From Bradyrhizobium sp. WBAH42 (GTDB lineage Bacteria > Pseudomonadota > Alphaproteobacteria > Rhizobiales > Xanthobacteraceae): a DNA stretch of 64,000 nt. How positions within the stretch are numbered: the stretch's first letter is position 1; each line of letters starts with the position of its first letter. Below the pieces are notes generated by a model. It was not told the DNA's origin and searched no databases. It saw only the letters and a list, made by a program, of their open reading frames with translations. This document shows, one piece after another, positions 19,820 through 29,317 of the stretch. The position numbers were made by a program, and so were the translations under genes. Location of the stretch: the NCBI RefSeq assembly GCF_024585265.1, contig NZ_CP036533.1, positions 992,001 through 1,056,000 of the forward strand, in the 5' to 3' direction.

Positions 19820-20764
19820 ATGAAACTGAACGTCGCCGTCCAGATGGACCCCATCGCCCGCATCAACATCAAGGGCGATTCCACCTTCGCGCTGCTCTTG
19901 GAGGCGCAGAAGCGCGGCCATGGCCTGTCCTATTACACGCCCGACAAGCTCTCGATGGTCGGCGACGAGCTGGTCGCACCGGTTCAGCTCCTGACCGTGC
20001 GCGACGAGCCCGGCGACCATTTCACCCTCGGCGAGCCCAAGCGCGAGGCTCTGAACGGCTTCGACGTGGTGCTGCTCCGCCAGGACCCGCCGTTCGACCT
20101 CGCCTACATCACCTCGACTCATTTCCTCGAGCGCATCCATCCGAAGACGCTGGTGGTCAACGATCCCGCCTCGGTGCGCAACGCGCCGGAAAAACTGTTC
20201 GTGATGAATTTTCCGCAGCTGATGCCGCCGACGTTGATCTCGCGCGACCTCGATGAGATCAACGCGTTCCGCGACAAGCACGGCGCCGTCGTCATGAAGC
20301 CGCTGCACGGCCATGGCGGCGCGGCGGTGTTCCGCGTGATGCCGCAGGACATGAATTTCGGCTCGCTGTTCGACATGTTCTCGGTGACGTTCAGGGAGCC
20401 CTGGGTGATCCAGCAATTCATCCCCGAGGTGAAGCACGGCGACAAGCGCATCATCCTGGTCGACGGCGAGTTCGCCGGCGCGGTGAACCGTGTGCCGGCG
20501 GCCGACGACCTCCGCTCCAACATGGTGCGCGGCGGCGCGGCGCAGGAGACCGAGCTCACGCCGCGCGAGCGCGAGATCTGCGCCACCGTCGGCCCGGCGC
20601 TGCGCGAGCGCGGCCTGTTGTTCGTCGGCATCGACGTCATCAACGGCAATCTCACCGAGATCAACGTGACCTCACCGACCGGCATCCGCGCCATCGCACG
20701 GCTCGGCGGCCCTGATGTCGCGGCGAAGATCTGGGACGCGATCGAAGCGAAGCGGAAGAGGTAG
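19820..20764 (+). CDS. gshB: Glutathione synthetase
   Basis: ATP-grasp ligase joining gamma-glutamylcysteine and glycine. 314 residues from the ATG at 19820 ([20 protein letters not shown]), preceded by GAAAGGCAG. Conserved elements are [39 protein letters not shown] and the C-terminal [19 protein letters not shown]. Length matches the bacterial enzyme. It is the last gene of the rsmI-yraN-gshB group. Confidence 0.98.
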   Translation: MKLNVAVQMDPIARINIKGDSTFALLLEAQKRGHGLSYYTPDKLSMVGDELVAPVQLLTVRDEPGDHFTLGEPKREALNGFDVVLLRQDPPFDLAYITSTHFLERIHPKTLVVNDPASVRNAPEKLFVMNFPQLMPPTLISRDLDEINAFRDKHGAVVMKPLHGHGGAAVFRVMPQDMNFGSLFDMFSVTFREPWVIQQFIPEVKHGDKRIILVDGEFAGAVNRVPAADDLRSNMVRGGAAQETELTPREREICATVGPALRERGLLFVGIDVINGNLTEINVTSPTGIRAIARLGGPDVAAKIWDAIEAKRKR

Positions 20765-20772
20765 AGCTCTGC

Positions 20773-20860
20773 GCGTAGCCCGGATAGAGCGTTAGCGAAA
20801 TCCGGGACGCCCACCACTCGCACCGGCCCCGGATTACGCTTGCGCTCCATCCAGGCTACG
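20773..20860. repeat. Palindromic intergenic repeat, family F
   Basis: Arms CGTAGCCCGGAT...GCGAAATCCGGG and CCCCGGATTACGC...ATCCAGGCTACG. It lies just after gshB within the 362-bp gap 20765-21126. The rest of that gap (20861-21126) contains no ORF or motif I can name and must hold the promoter of the cpa genes. Confidence 0.85.
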
Positions 20861-21126
20861 GACGATGCTCGCGGCCACCTCGCGCGCTAACGACGTATTC
20901 ACCATGACGCCCCCGCGCCTCGCGCAAACGCGTGCTCCGACATGCGTGAAACTACGGGGCCGTTGGCCGGCTCAATAACGCCGCGTTCACCATCTGCCGA
21001 AAACCAGCATCGCGGCCGGCAATCGCGTTCGGCCTCGCAACACCCCTTATACTTTTGCTGCCTACTCATCGACGCGGGGGAACACGCCAGGTGCGGTTCG
21101 AGTGCCCCGCGTAAGAGTAGAAGCGT

Positions 21127-21948
21127 ATGAATACCGCACGCATTGTCGTTCTCGTCATCGCTCTCGGCGCCGGCGGCGTCGCTGCATATCTGGCGAGCGG
21201 CTATCAGAATCCGCCCGCGGCCACCCTGCCCGTCGCCGAGAAGCTGCCGACGGTCGAGGTCCTCATCGCCAAGAACGACATCCAGCTCGGCCAGGCCGTG
21301 AAGCCCGAGGACCTGCAATGGCAGGCCTGGCCCGCGGCGACCGCCAGCAGCGCCTTCATCCGCCGCGACAGCAGGCCGGAGGCCCGGACCCAGATCGCAG
21401 GCTCGATCGCGCGCGTGCCGCTGATGCAGGGCGAGCCGATCCGCGAGCAGAAGCTGGTCAAGGCCGAAGGCTCCGGCTTCATGGCCGCGATCCTGCCGTC
21501 CGGGATGCGCGCAGTCTCCACCGAGATTTCAGCCGAAACCGGCGCCGGCGGCTTCATCCTGCCGAACGACCGCGTCGACATCGTCCTGACCCGCCGGCTG
21601 AAGAATCCGGACGGCGGCAACAGCAACGGTCCGACCGGCGGCAACGACCTCATCCTGTCGGAGGTCATTCTCACCAACATCCGCGTGCTCGCGATCGACC
21701 AGGCCCCGAAGGAAAAGGAGGGCCAGAACGCGGTCGTCGGCAAGACGGTCACGCTCGAGCTCCGGCCCGACCAGATCGCCACGCTTTCAGCCGCACGGCA
21801 GGGCGGCACTCTGACACTCGCACTGCGCAGCATCGTCGATGCCAACGCAGTCGACGGCACGCCCGAGGACCAGGCGATCAAGCGCCCGGGCGGCGTGAAC
21901 GTGATCCGTTACGGCGTCCAGGCACGGCAACTGACGTCGCAGAAGTGA
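21127..21948 (+). CDS. cpaB: Flp pilus assembly protein CpaB/RcpC
   Basis: 273 residues. One N-terminal membrane segment (about 5-25) is followed by a periplasmic SAF domain (VEVLIAKNDIQLGQAVKPEDLQWQ, then RVPLMQGEPIREQKLV) and the RcpC C-terminal part (VSTEISAETGAGGFILPNDRVDIVLT). Part of the outer-membrane side of a Tad/Flp pilus machine with the secretin CpaC. First gene of the rightward cpaB-C-D-E run, with 10 nt to cpaC. Confidence 0.95.
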   Translation: MNTARIVVLVIALGAGGVAAYLASGYQNPPAATLPVAEKLPTVEVLIAKNDIQLGQAVKPEDLQWQAWPAATASSAFIRRDSRPEARTQIAGSIARVPLMQGEPIREQKLVKAEGSGFMAAILPSGMRAVSTEISAETGAGGFILPNDRVDIVLTRRLKNPDGGNSNGPTGGNDLILSEVILTNIRVLAIDQAPKEKEGQNAVVGKTVTLELRPDQIATLSAARQGGTLTLALRSIVDANAVDGTPEDQAIKRPGGVNVIRYGVQARQLTSQK

Positions 21949-21958
21949 TGGGGACAGC

Positions 21959-23476
21959 ATGAACTACGGGGGTGATCGGACGGGCCTGCGCATTCGGGGG
22001 AAGCGCGCGGGCTCGGTCCTGACGGGGACGATCTTGATGCTGGGGCTGCTCGCGGCTCACGGCGTCGTCAGTGCCGCGGAGGCGCCGGTCGGCGACCAGG
22101 CGCCGATGCAGGCGTCGGATCTCAGCGTATCGTCGGTCGGGACGGTCGCACCGGCGCGGTCGCGCTTTCTGTCGCTCGGCATCGGCAAGTCCGTCGTCAT
22201 CGACCTGCCGCGCGAGGTCAAGGACGTGCTGGTGGCCGATCCCAAGATCGCCAATGCGGTGATCCGCTCGGCCCAGCGCGCCTATATCATCGGTGGCCAG
22301 GTCGGCCAGACCAACGTCGTGTTCTTCGCCGCCGACGGCCAGCAGGTCGCCTCCTATGACATCGCGGTGAAGCGCGACCTCAACGGCATGCGTGCAGCGC
22401 TGCGCCAGTCCCTGCCCGGAGTCCAGATCGAAGGCGTCGGCGACAGCGTGATGCTGACCGGCTCGGTGTCGAGCCCGGTCGAGGCCCAGCAGGCCGGCGA
22501 TGTCGCCGCAAAGCTCGTCGGCGGTTCGGACAAGGTCGTCAACAACATCGTCGTGCGCGGCCGCGATCAGGTCATGCTCAAGGTCGTGGTCGGCGAAGTC
22601 CGCCGCGACATCGTCAAGCAGCTCGGTGTCGATCTCAGCGCCAGCCTGAACGCCGGCACCGCCGTGGTGAATTTCAACAATTCCAACCCGTTCTCGGTCT
22701 CCGGCGGGCCGATCGTCGGCAGCAATGGGCTCGGCGTCACCGGGCTCGCCAAGGGCGTCGCCACCGTCAACGCGACGATGCGGGCGATGGAGAGCGCCGG
22801 TGTCATGCGCACGCTGGCCGAGCCGAGCCTGACCGCGATCTCGGGCGAATCCGCCACTTTCGTCGCCGGCGGTGAATTTCCGATTCCCGGAGGCTATGCC
22901 TGCGATCCGGTCACACACGTCTGCACCACCCAGGTCACCTACAAGAAGTTCGGCATCTCCCTGAACTTCACCCCGGTCGTGCTCAGCGAAGGCCGCATCA
23001 GCCTGCGCGTGATGACCGAGGTCTCGGAGCTGTCGAACACCAACTCGATCACGTTGACGCAGGCCGTGTCCGGGAACTCGACCAACTCGATCACCATCCC
23101 TTCGGTGCAAACCCGCCGCGCCGAAACGACGCTGGAAATTCCGTCGGGCGGCTCGATGGCGATGGCCGGCCTGATCCAGCAGCAGACCAAGCAGGCGATC
23201 AACGGGCTGCCTGGTGTCGACCAGGTGCCGATCATCGGCGCGCTGTTCCGCAGCCAGGACTTCGTCAACAACGAGACCGAGCTGATGGTGATCGTGACGC
23301 CCTATGTGGTGCGCGCGGTGGCCCAGAAGGAATTGTCGCGGCCCGACGACGGCTTCGCGCCGGCCTCGGACGCGCAGAGGGCGCTGCTCGGCCGGGTCAA
23401 CCGCCTCTACGGCGTCGCGAGCCGCGTCGATCCGGTCGCCGGCACGCCTGGTGATTTCGGCTTCATCATCGACTGA
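21959..23476 (+). CDS. cpaC: Type IVb (Flp/Tad) pilus secretin CpaC/RcpA
   Basis: 505 residues. N-terminal signal segment (about 15-40); pilus-secretin N domain (LSLGIGKSVVIDLPREVKDVLVADP); a BON-like region (VMLTGSVSSPVEAQQAGDVA); and the secretin core (about 200-430) with VMRTLAEPSLTAISGESATF, FVAGGEFPIP and the C-terminal ETELMVIVTPYVV. It forms the outer-membrane pore for pilus export. Complete and of usual length. A lipoprotein (CpaD) and the ATPase-like CpaE follow. Confidence 0.97.
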   Translation: MNYGGDRTGLRIRGKRAGSVLTGTILMLGLLAAHGVVSAAEAPVGDQAPMQASDLSVSSVGTVAPARSRFLSLGIGKSVVIDLPREVKDVLVADPKIANAVIRSAQRAYIIGGQVGQTNVVFFAADGQQVASYDIAVKRDLNGMRAALRQSLPGVQIEGVGDSVMLTGSVSSPVEAQQAGDVAAKLVGGSDKVVNNIVVRGRDQVMLKVVVGEVRRDIVKQLGVDLSASLNAGTAVVNFNNSNPFSVSGGPIVGSNGLGVTGLAKGVATVNATMRAMESAGVMRTLAEPSLTAISGESATFVAGGEFPIPGGYACDPVTHVCTTQVTYKKFGISLNFTPVVLSEGRISLRVMTEVSELSNTNSITLTQAVSGNSTNSITIPSVQTRRAETTLEIPSGGSMAMAGLIQQQTKQAINGLPGVDQVPIIGALFRSQDFVNNETELMVIVTPYVVRAVAQKELSRPDDGFAPASDAQRALLGRVNRLYGVASRVDPVAGTPGDFGFIID

Positions 23477-23527
23477 GACGAACGGTTTGGGGACCGGGCA
23501 AGACACGGGGCAAGAGGGGATCAGGCG

Positions 23528-24259
23528 ATGACGAAGACGAGAGCCGATCGACGTCGCAGCGTAAGCATCGCGCTGGCACTGGCGGGGTTGTCCGTCATGC
23601 TGGGCGCCTGCAACACCACCGAGATCGTCACCCAGACGGTGCCGACCGATTATCGCCAGCGCCACCCGATCGCGGTGCAGGAAGGCAAGAAGTCGATCGT
23701 GATCTTCGTCGGCAAGAGCCGAGGCGGCCTCTCGGCTGCGCAGCATGCGGACGTCGCGGGCATCGCGCGGGACTGGGTGCGCGAAGGCAGCGGCTCCGTC
23801 GTCGTCGACGTGCCCGTCGACACCGCCAATTCGCGCGCGGCTGCCGCGAGCTATCAGGAGATCCGTTCGGTGCTCACGTCCGGCGGCGTGCCGTCGCGCG
23901 CCATCGTCCAGCGGCCCTATCGCCCTGACGATCCCGGGCTGCTGCCGACCATCCGCCTCAGCTATTCGAAGATCACCGCGGTCGCCGGCCCCTGCGGGCT
24001 GTGGCCGGAAGACGTCGGCCCCAACATCCTCGATCCCGGCTACAACGAGAACCGGCCCTATTTCAATCTGGGCTGCGCCAGCCAGCGCAATCTCGCCGCG
24101 ATGATCGACAACCCGGCCGACCTCGAGCAGCCGCGCGCCGAGACGCCCGCCTATACCGCACGGCGCGACATCGCGTTCGAGCGCTATCGCAAGGGCACGA
24201 CGACGACGACCACCTATCCCGAATCCGACAAGGCCAAACTCAGCGACACCGGCAGATGA
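23528..24259 (+). CDS. cpaD: Flp pilus assembly lipoprotein CpaD
   Basis: 243 residues. The signal peptide ends in a lipobox LGAC with Cys28. The mature part carries TDYRQRHPIAVQEGKKSI and the C-terminal CGLWPEDVGPN...PYFNLGCASQRNLAAMI region typical of CpaD. It is thought to assist secretin placement. Its stop overlaps the cpaE start (ATGA), indicating translational coupling. Confidence 0.95.
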   Translation: MTKTRADRRRSVSIALALAGLSVMLGACNTTEIVTQTVPTDYRQRHPIAVQEGKKSIVIFVGKSRGGLSAAQHADVAGIARDWVREGSGSVVVDVPVDTANSRAAAASYQEIRSVLTSGGVPSRAIVQRPYRPDDPGLLPTIRLSYSKITAVAGPCGLWPEDVGPNILDPGYNENRPYFNLGCASQRNLAAMIDNPADLEQPRAETPAYTARRDIAFERYRKGTTTTTTYPESDKAKLSDTGR

Positions 24260-25545
24260 CAGCCATCCACAACGAAGACGCGGACGATCCGCAGCATCCC
24301 GAGGAACATATCGCGCCGGTTCCTCGCATTTCGGTGCAAGCCTTTTGCGAGACCGAGCAGACGCTCAACGCGGTGACGGCGGCTGGCCAGGACCGCCGGC
24401 TCGCCAAGGCCCACCTCAGCGCCAAGGACGGCGGCATTGCCGCGGCGATCGAAGCCTATGAATCGATGCCGACGCCGAACGTGATCGTCATCGAGTCCGA
24501 CGGCACGCGCGACATCCTCGAGGGACTGGACGATCTCGCCGGCGTCTGCGATCCCGGCACCCGCGTCGTCGTGATCGGCAGCCCCAGCGACACCGCGCCC
24601 TATCGCGAGCTGGTGCGCCGCGGCGTCAACGACTACGTGGTCGGACCGGTCGAGACGCTCGACGTGGTCCGCTCGATCTGCAGCCTGTTCTCGGCCTCCG
24701 AGGCCATCATCACCGGCCGCGTCATCGCGGTGGTCGGCGCCAAGGGCGGCGTCGGCGCGTCCACGGTTGCGCATAATCTGGCCTGGACCATCGCCCGCGA
24801 CCTCTCGCTCGATTCCGTCGTGATCGATCTCGACCTCGCCTTCGGCACCGCGGGCCTCGACTACAACCAGGATCCGGTGCAAGGCATCGCCAATGCGGTG
24901 CTGTCGCAGGACCGGCCGGACACGGCGCTGATGGAGCGCCTCCTCGCCAAATGCACCGATCGCCTCAGCCTGTTGGCGGCGCCCGCCACGCTCGACCGCG
25001 TCTACGATTTCGGTGCCGAAGCTTTTGACGCGGTGTTCGACACGCTGCGCATGACGACGCCCTGCATCGTGCTCGACGTTCCCCATCAATGGTCCGGCTG
25101 GACCCGCCGCGCGCTGGTGAACGCCGACGACATCGTGATCGTGGCCGAGCCCGATCTCGCCAATCTGCGCAACACCAAGAACATGCTGAGCGTCCTGAAG
25201 GCGGCGCGACCGAACGACCGGCCGCCGCTGTATTGCATCAATCAGGTCGGCATGCCCAAGCGCGCGGAGATCGAGGTCAAGGCCTTCGCCAAGACCATGG
25301 AGAGCCAGCCGATCGCGGTGATCCCATTCGATTCGAAACTGTTCTCGACCGCGGCCAATAATGGCCAGATGATCGCGGAGGTCTCCAGGAGCCACCGCAC
25401 CACCGTTCTGTTCCAGAACATGGCGAACCGCCTCGCCGGCCGCGGCGAGGTGAAGAAGCCGAAGCGCTCGCTGCTCGAGCCGCTTTTGAAGAAGCTGAAG
25501 GGCAAGTCGGGACGGAGCTCGGCTCCGCATCGCAAGGCGTCGTAG
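24256..25545 (+). CDS. cpaE: Pilus assembly protein CpaE/TadZ
   Basis: 429 residues from an ATG overlapping the cpaD stop. An N-terminal receiver-like domain (about 25-145) lacks an obvious phospho-acceptor pocket. A MinD/ParA-type ATPase domain follows, with a deviant Walker A KGGVGAST at 163-170 in which the usual second Lys is replaced by Ala, as is characteristic for many TadZ/CpaE proteins. It directs polar placement of the Tad apparatus. No cpaF, tadB or tadC follows: the next gene is on the other strand. Confidence 0.95.
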   Translation: MTAIHNEDADDPQHPEEHIAPVPRISVQAFCETEQTLNAVTAAGQDRRLAKAHLSAKDGGIAAAIEAYESMPTPNVIVIESDGTRDILEGLDDLAGVCDPGTRVVVIGSPSDTAPYRELVRRGVNDYVVGPVETLDVVRSICSLFSASEAIITGRVIAVVGAKGGVGASTVAHNLAWTIARDLSLDSVVIDLDLAFGTAGLDYNQDPVQGIANAVLSQDRPDTALMERLLAKCTDRLSLLAAPATLDRVYDFGAEAFDAVFDTLRMTTPCIVLDVPHQWSGWTRRALVNADDIVIVAEPDLANLRNTKNMLSVLKAARPNDRPPLYCINQVGMPKRAEIEVKAFAKTMESQPIAVIPFDSKLFSTAANNGQMIAEVSRSHRTTVLFQNMANRLAGRGEVKKPKRSLLEPLLKKLKGKSGRSSAPHRKAS

Positions 25546-25558
25546 GCGCAGCTTAATT

Positions 25559-25607
25559 GAGCATGATCTTTTCGGAAAACCGCTTCACACTTTTCCGGAT
25601 CATGCTC
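25559..25607. repeat. Palindromic intergenic repeat, family B copy 1
   Basis: Arms GAGCATGATC and GATCATGCTC, with inner TTTTCGGAAAA / TTTTCCG. It sits between convergent cpaE and the TPR gene. A longer relative is at 29089-29185. Confidence 0.9.
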
Positions 25608-25616
25608 TAGGGCGGA

Positions 25617-26414
25617 TTACCTGTCCGCCCGCTGCTGCTTCTTCGCCAGCAGCTGCTTGAGCGCCGCGACCTTGGCCGCGGCCTGGTCCGGCGGCAAATC
25701 TGCCTTCACGAGGATTTCGGCCTCGGCCTCGCGACCCTGCAATCCCAGCACGAGCGCCAGATTGGCGCGGACCCGCGCATCGTTCTGATTGCGCTGATAG
25801 GCGCGGCCGAGCACCTGTTCGGCCTTCGACAGGTTGTTTTGCAACATATAGGACAGGCCGAGATTGGACAGCACGGTCGGCTCGTTCGGCACGATCTTCA
25901 ACGCCGCGGCGTAATATTGCTGCGCTTCCTCGTTGCGGCCGAGCTGATCGAGCACAGCGCCCTGCGCCGACAGGATGCGCCAATCGGGATCCTCAGGGCT
26001 ATGCGCCCGGCCGAGGACGTCGAAGGCCTGCTGGAAATTGCCGTTGTCGGCGAGCGCGCGGCCATAGCCGGCGAGCAGCGCCTTGTTGCCGGGATGAGCG
26101 AGCACGGCCTGCTCGAGCACCGCGACCGCCTGCGCACGCTGGCCGCTGTCGCGCAGCGCCTTGCCGTATTCGATGGCAATTGCGGGATCGCCGGGCTTGG
26201 CGCGATAGCGCTCGCGAAGTGCGTCCATCTCCGGCCTGGCGTCGGCCCTGGTGTCAGACTTGGCGCCGTCCTTGGCGGCGGACTCCTTCTTGCCGCCGAG
26301 CGCGCCGGTGACGTCCTCGATGCCGGTGGTCTGACAGCCGCCGAGGGCAAGGATCAGGACGGCAGAACACAGATATCTCGCCGGGGGAAAAGCGAGGGAC
26401 GAACGCTTGGACAT
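25617..26414 (-). CDS. tadD: TadD-like TPR lipoprotein
   Basis: 265 residues from the ATG at 26414; the frame also opens at a TTG six codons earlier. Signal peptide with lipobox LGGC (Cys27). A charged linker is followed by at least four tetratricopeptide repeats between about 70 and 240 (EYGKALRDSGQRAQAVAVLEQA, LSNLGLSYMLQNNLSKAEQVL). Similar proteins (TadD) accompany Tad pilus loci and help secretin assembly. Here it is convergent with cpaE rather than in the operon. The symbol is given by context and domain type. Confidence 0.78.
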   Translation of the reverse strand: MSKRSSLAFPPARYLCSAVLILALGGCQTTGIEDVTGALGGKKESAAKDGAKSDTRADARPEMDALRERYRAKPGDPAIAIEYGKALRDSGQRAQAVAVLEQAVLAHPGNKALLAGYGRALADNGNFQQAFDVLGRAHSPEDPDWRILSAQGAVLDQLGRNEEAQQYYAAALKIVPNEPTVLSNLGLSYMLQNNLSKAEQVLGRAYQRNQNDARVRANLALVLGLQGREAEAEILVKADLPPDQAAAKVAALKQLLAKKQQRADR

Positions 26415-26494
26415 ACTCTGATCACTCGGCAACTGATCAGAGATGCTTACCGATTAACGCTAAAGTCCCGTTAAGGAGGCAGGCCTGTCGAGGT

Positions 26495-26740
26495 TCAGTC
26501 GACGAATTCGGCACCGAATTCGCAGCCGATGCGCCAGCGCAGGCGGCATTGGCGGGAATAATCGGGCGCGAAGATGATGGTGAATTGCGGCGGCACTTCC
26601 AAAAATTCCGCCACCACCTTCACGCCGCCATCCGAAATGTCCGTGATCGTGCAATCCCGCGGCAGCGAGCCCGCGCCAAAATGGATCTTTGCGAGACGGC
26701 TGCACACCCGACGTTCGCTTCTCCGGCGATTTGCAAGCAT
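26495..26740 (-). CDS. Small PilZ-domain protein
   Basis: 81 residues, a single PilZ domain. The c-di-GMP-binding signature is present as RRRSERR (residues 5-11, RxxxR type) and ISDGGVKV (D/N-x-S-x-x-G). It is a probable cytoplasmic c-di-GMP receptor. Its place beside Tad pilus genes suggests a link to surface attachment, but that is inference; single-domain PilZ genes are numerous in bradyrhizobia. Confidence 0.88.
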   Translation of the reverse strand: MLANRRRSERRVCSRLAKIHFGAGSLPRDCTITDISDGGVKVVAEFLEVPPQFTIIFAPDYSRQCRLRWRIGCEFGAEFVD

Positions 26741-26966
26741 TTACTTTTCACCCGTTAGACCACGGCCCATCCCGCAGGCCTAGGAGTAGCGGACATTCGT
26801 TGGAATGTGCTGAGGAGAGCGACTCGCATTCGAGACGTAGTTTCCGCGGCGCGTTTACGCCCGGTTAGGACTTGACCGGGCGCCAGCGGATTGTTCCCGT
26901 ATTGTTCTTGCAGAGATGGCCGCGCTCTGCTACCCCTAATTGCAGGACAGGGCAGGCTGGTTCGGC

Positions 26967-28505
26967 ATGGTTCAGCGGGTTTCCACCGTCGCCTTTGAGG
27001 GGATCGAGGCCCGCGCGGTCGACGTGCAGGTGCAGGTCGCGCCTGGCCTGCCGGCCTTCGCCATCGTCGGCCTGCCGGACAAGGCGGTGTCGGAGGCGCG
27101 CGAGCGGGTGCGCTCGGCGCTGATCGCCTCGGGGCTGGCGCTGCCGGCGCGGCGGATCATCGTCAATCTGGCCCCGGCCGACCTGCCCAAGGAGGGCAGC
27201 CATTACGACCTCCCGATCGCGCTCGGGCTGATGGCGGCGATCGGTGCGATCCCGCCGGACGCGCTGACCGGCTTCACCGTGCTCGGCGAGCTCGGCCTCG
27301 ACGGCTCGATCGCACCGGTGGCCGGCGTCCTTCCCGCCGCGATCGGCGCCAATATGCGCGAGGAAGGGCTGATCTGCCCGGCGTCCTGCGGCTCCGAAGC
27401 GGCGTGGGCGAGCCCGGACATCCAGATCATTGCGGCGAGTTCGCTGATCCAGATCGCCAACCATTTCAAGGGCACGCAGGTGCTGTCGCGGCCGACGCCG
27501 AAGGTGCACGAGCCCGCCGCCTCGACGCTCGACCTGCGCGACATCAAGGGCCAGGAAAGCGCCAAGCGCGCGCTCGAGATCGCGGCCGCCGGCGGACATC
27601 ATCTGCTCATGATCGGCGCGCCGGGCGCGGGCAAATCGATGCTGGCGGCGCGCCTGCCCTCGATCCTGCCGCCGCTGTCGCCAAGCGAGCTGCTCGAGGT
27701 CTCGATGATTGCCTCCGTTGCCGGCGAGATCGAAGGCGGCGCGCTGACAGCACGGCGCCCGTTCCGCTCGCCGCATCATTCCGCCAGCATGGCCGCCCTC
27801 ACCGGCGGCGGCGCGCGCGCCAAGCCCGGCGAGATCTCGCTGGCGCATCAAGGCGTGCTGTTCCTCGACGAATTGCCGGAGTTCGATCCGCGCGTGCTGG
27901 ATTCGCTGCGCCAGCCGCTGGAGAACGGCGAGGTCGCGGTGTCGCGGGCCAATCACCGCGTCACCTACCCTGCCCGCTTCATGCTGGTCGCGGCGATGAA
28001 TCCCTGCCGCTGCGGCAATGCGTTCGAGCCCGGCTATGCCTGCAAGCGCGGCCGCATCGACCGCTGCTCCGCCGATTACCAGGCGCGCATCTCCGGTCCC
28101 CTGATGGACCGCATCGATCTGCGCATCGAAGTGCCGGCGGTGACCGCCGCCGACCTGATCCTGCCGCCGCCGGCGGAAGGATCGGCCGAGGTCGCTGCCC
28201 GCGTGGCGGCGGCGCGCGACATCCAGCTGGCGCGCTATGCGAACGCAGGCCTGCCCCATGTCCGCACCAATGCCGAGGCCCCCGCTTCCGTGCTGGAGGA
28301 GATCGCAAAGCCGGACGCGCAGGGTCAGAAACTGCTGCGCGACGCCGCCGAGACGATGCGGCTGTCGGCGCGCGGCTATCACCGCGTGCTGCGCGTGGCG
28401 CGCACGCTGGCCGACCTCGATCATGCCGACAAGATCGGCCGGCTGCACCTTGCCGAAGCGCTGTCCTACCGCGCACTCGCGGAGGATGTGCGCCAGCTGG
28501 CGTAA
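26967..28505 (+). CDS. comM: YifB/ComM family Mg-chelatase-like AAA+ ATPase
   Basis: 512 residues from the ATG at 26967 (MVQRVSTVAFEGIEARAVDV). An N-terminal Lon-protease-like S5 fold domain is followed by AAA+ with Walker A GAPGAGKS at 217-224, Walker B VLFLDELPEF and sensor regions. Then come Cys residues CRCGN...GYACKRG and the C-terminal Mg-chelatase helix domain (LSARGYHRVLRVARTLADLD). In Haemophilus/Vibrio-type systems ComM is a branch-migration helicase in natural transformation; in rhizobia the function is untested. Monocistronic. Confidence 0.93.
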   Translation: MVQRVSTVAFEGIEARAVDVQVQVAPGLPAFAIVGLPDKAVSEARERVRSALIASGLALPARRIIVNLAPADLPKEGSHYDLPIALGLMAAIGAIPPDALTGFTVLGELGLDGSIAPVAGVLPAAIGANMREEGLICPASCGSEAAWASPDIQIIAASSLIQIANHFKGTQVLSRPTPKVHEPAASTLDLRDIKGQESAKRALEIAAAGGHHLLMIGAPGAGKSMLAARLPSILPPLSPSELLEVSMIASVAGEIEGGALTARRPFRSPHHSASMAALTGGGARAKPGEISLAHQGVLFLDELPEFDPRVLDSLRQPLENGEVAVSRANHRVTYPARFMLVAAMNPCRCGNAFEPGYACKRGRIDRCSADYQARISGPLMDRIDLRIEVPAVTAADLILPPPAEGSAEVAARVAAARDIQLARYANAGLPHVRTNAEAPASVLEEIAKPDAQGQKLLRDAAETMRLSARGYHRVLRVARTLADLDHADKIGRLHLAEALSYRALAEDVRQLA

Positions 28506-28613
28506 GCGCCCTCGCATCAACCCGGCGGTAACGACTTTCCTTTACGCTCTGCAAACCATAAGGCCCGACGCGTTTCGACTGTGAGTTTCCCTGGGCCCGG
28601 CGAGTAGAGCGTC

Positions 28614-29081
28614 ATGTTGCGTTTCAAGTTCCTGGCCTCGGCTGTTCCCCTGCTCGCGGCTGCGGTCTTCGCCCGCGCCGAGATCGGTTCGGTGTCGCAT
28701 CCCTGCATCGCGCTGGGCGACACATCGGTCGAGCTCACCTCGCTGTTCTGGACCGCCGGCGTGCATGTCGCCTTCACCGACGATCCCGCGCGGGCCACGG
28801 TGCGGGTGCAGATCACCGACGATGCCGACGCGGCGGATTTTGCCGTGGTCGACGACGGCCTCGGCTCCGAGCCGGACTCCTGCCAGGCTGGTCCCTCGAC
28901 GCGCCTCGTCTCGATCGCAGCGCAGCCGGTCGACGGCGGCCAGGTGGTCTATCTCTCCAGCGAAGGACCGGCGGATTACCGCATCTTTGTGCGCTCGAAG
29001 ACGTTCTCGCCGCGCGAGGCGGCAGCGCTGATCGTCGGCGCGCGCGGCGGCCATGGCCGCTTCCAGGCGGCTTCGCTTTAA
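28614..29081 (+). CDS. Secreted hypothetical protein
   Basis: 155 residues. The Sec signal peptide (MLRFKFLASAVPLLAAAVFARA) is followed by a mature domain with two Cys (SHPCIAL and PDSCQAG) that could form a disulfide, and an Asp-rich segment (ITDDADAADFAVVDDG). The C-terminus RIFVRSKTFSPREAAALIVGA is the best conserved-looking part. I do not recognise a family; it is probably periplasmic. Flanked downstream by a family B repeat. Confidence 0.75.
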   Translation: MLRFKFLASAVPLLAAAVFARAEIGSVSHPCIALGDTSVELTSLFWTAGVHVAFTDDPARATVRVQITDDADAADFAVVDDGLGSEPDSCQAGPSTRLVSIAAQPVDGGQVVYLSSEGPADYRIFVRSKTFSPREAAALIVGARGGHGRFQAASL

Positions 29082-29088
29082 ATTTTTT

Positions 29089-29185
29089 GAGCATGATCTC
29101 CGCGCAAACGTGTTCCGCGTTTGTCGCGAGGGAAAACCGCTACACACTTTTCGCTAACGCGGCCCTTCGGGTCCGGATCATGCTC
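29089..29185. repeat. Palindromic intergenic repeat, family B copy 2
   Basis: Arms GAGCATGATC / GATCATGCTC enclose inner GCAAACGTGTTCCGCGTTTG and a conserved GAAAACCGCTACACACTTTTC segment shared with copy 1. It precedes the hybrid kinase gene. Confidence 0.9.
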
Positions 29186-29317
29186 TGACCCGTTAACACC
29201 TCGTCAACCCTGTTCGGAGGCATCGCCACAGCCGCAAGCTGTTCGCAAGGTCGGCGGGCCATCGTCGCATGCGGCGGCGGGTTTCAGGCAAGGGTCGGTT
29301 GCCAAGGGTCGGTTGTG

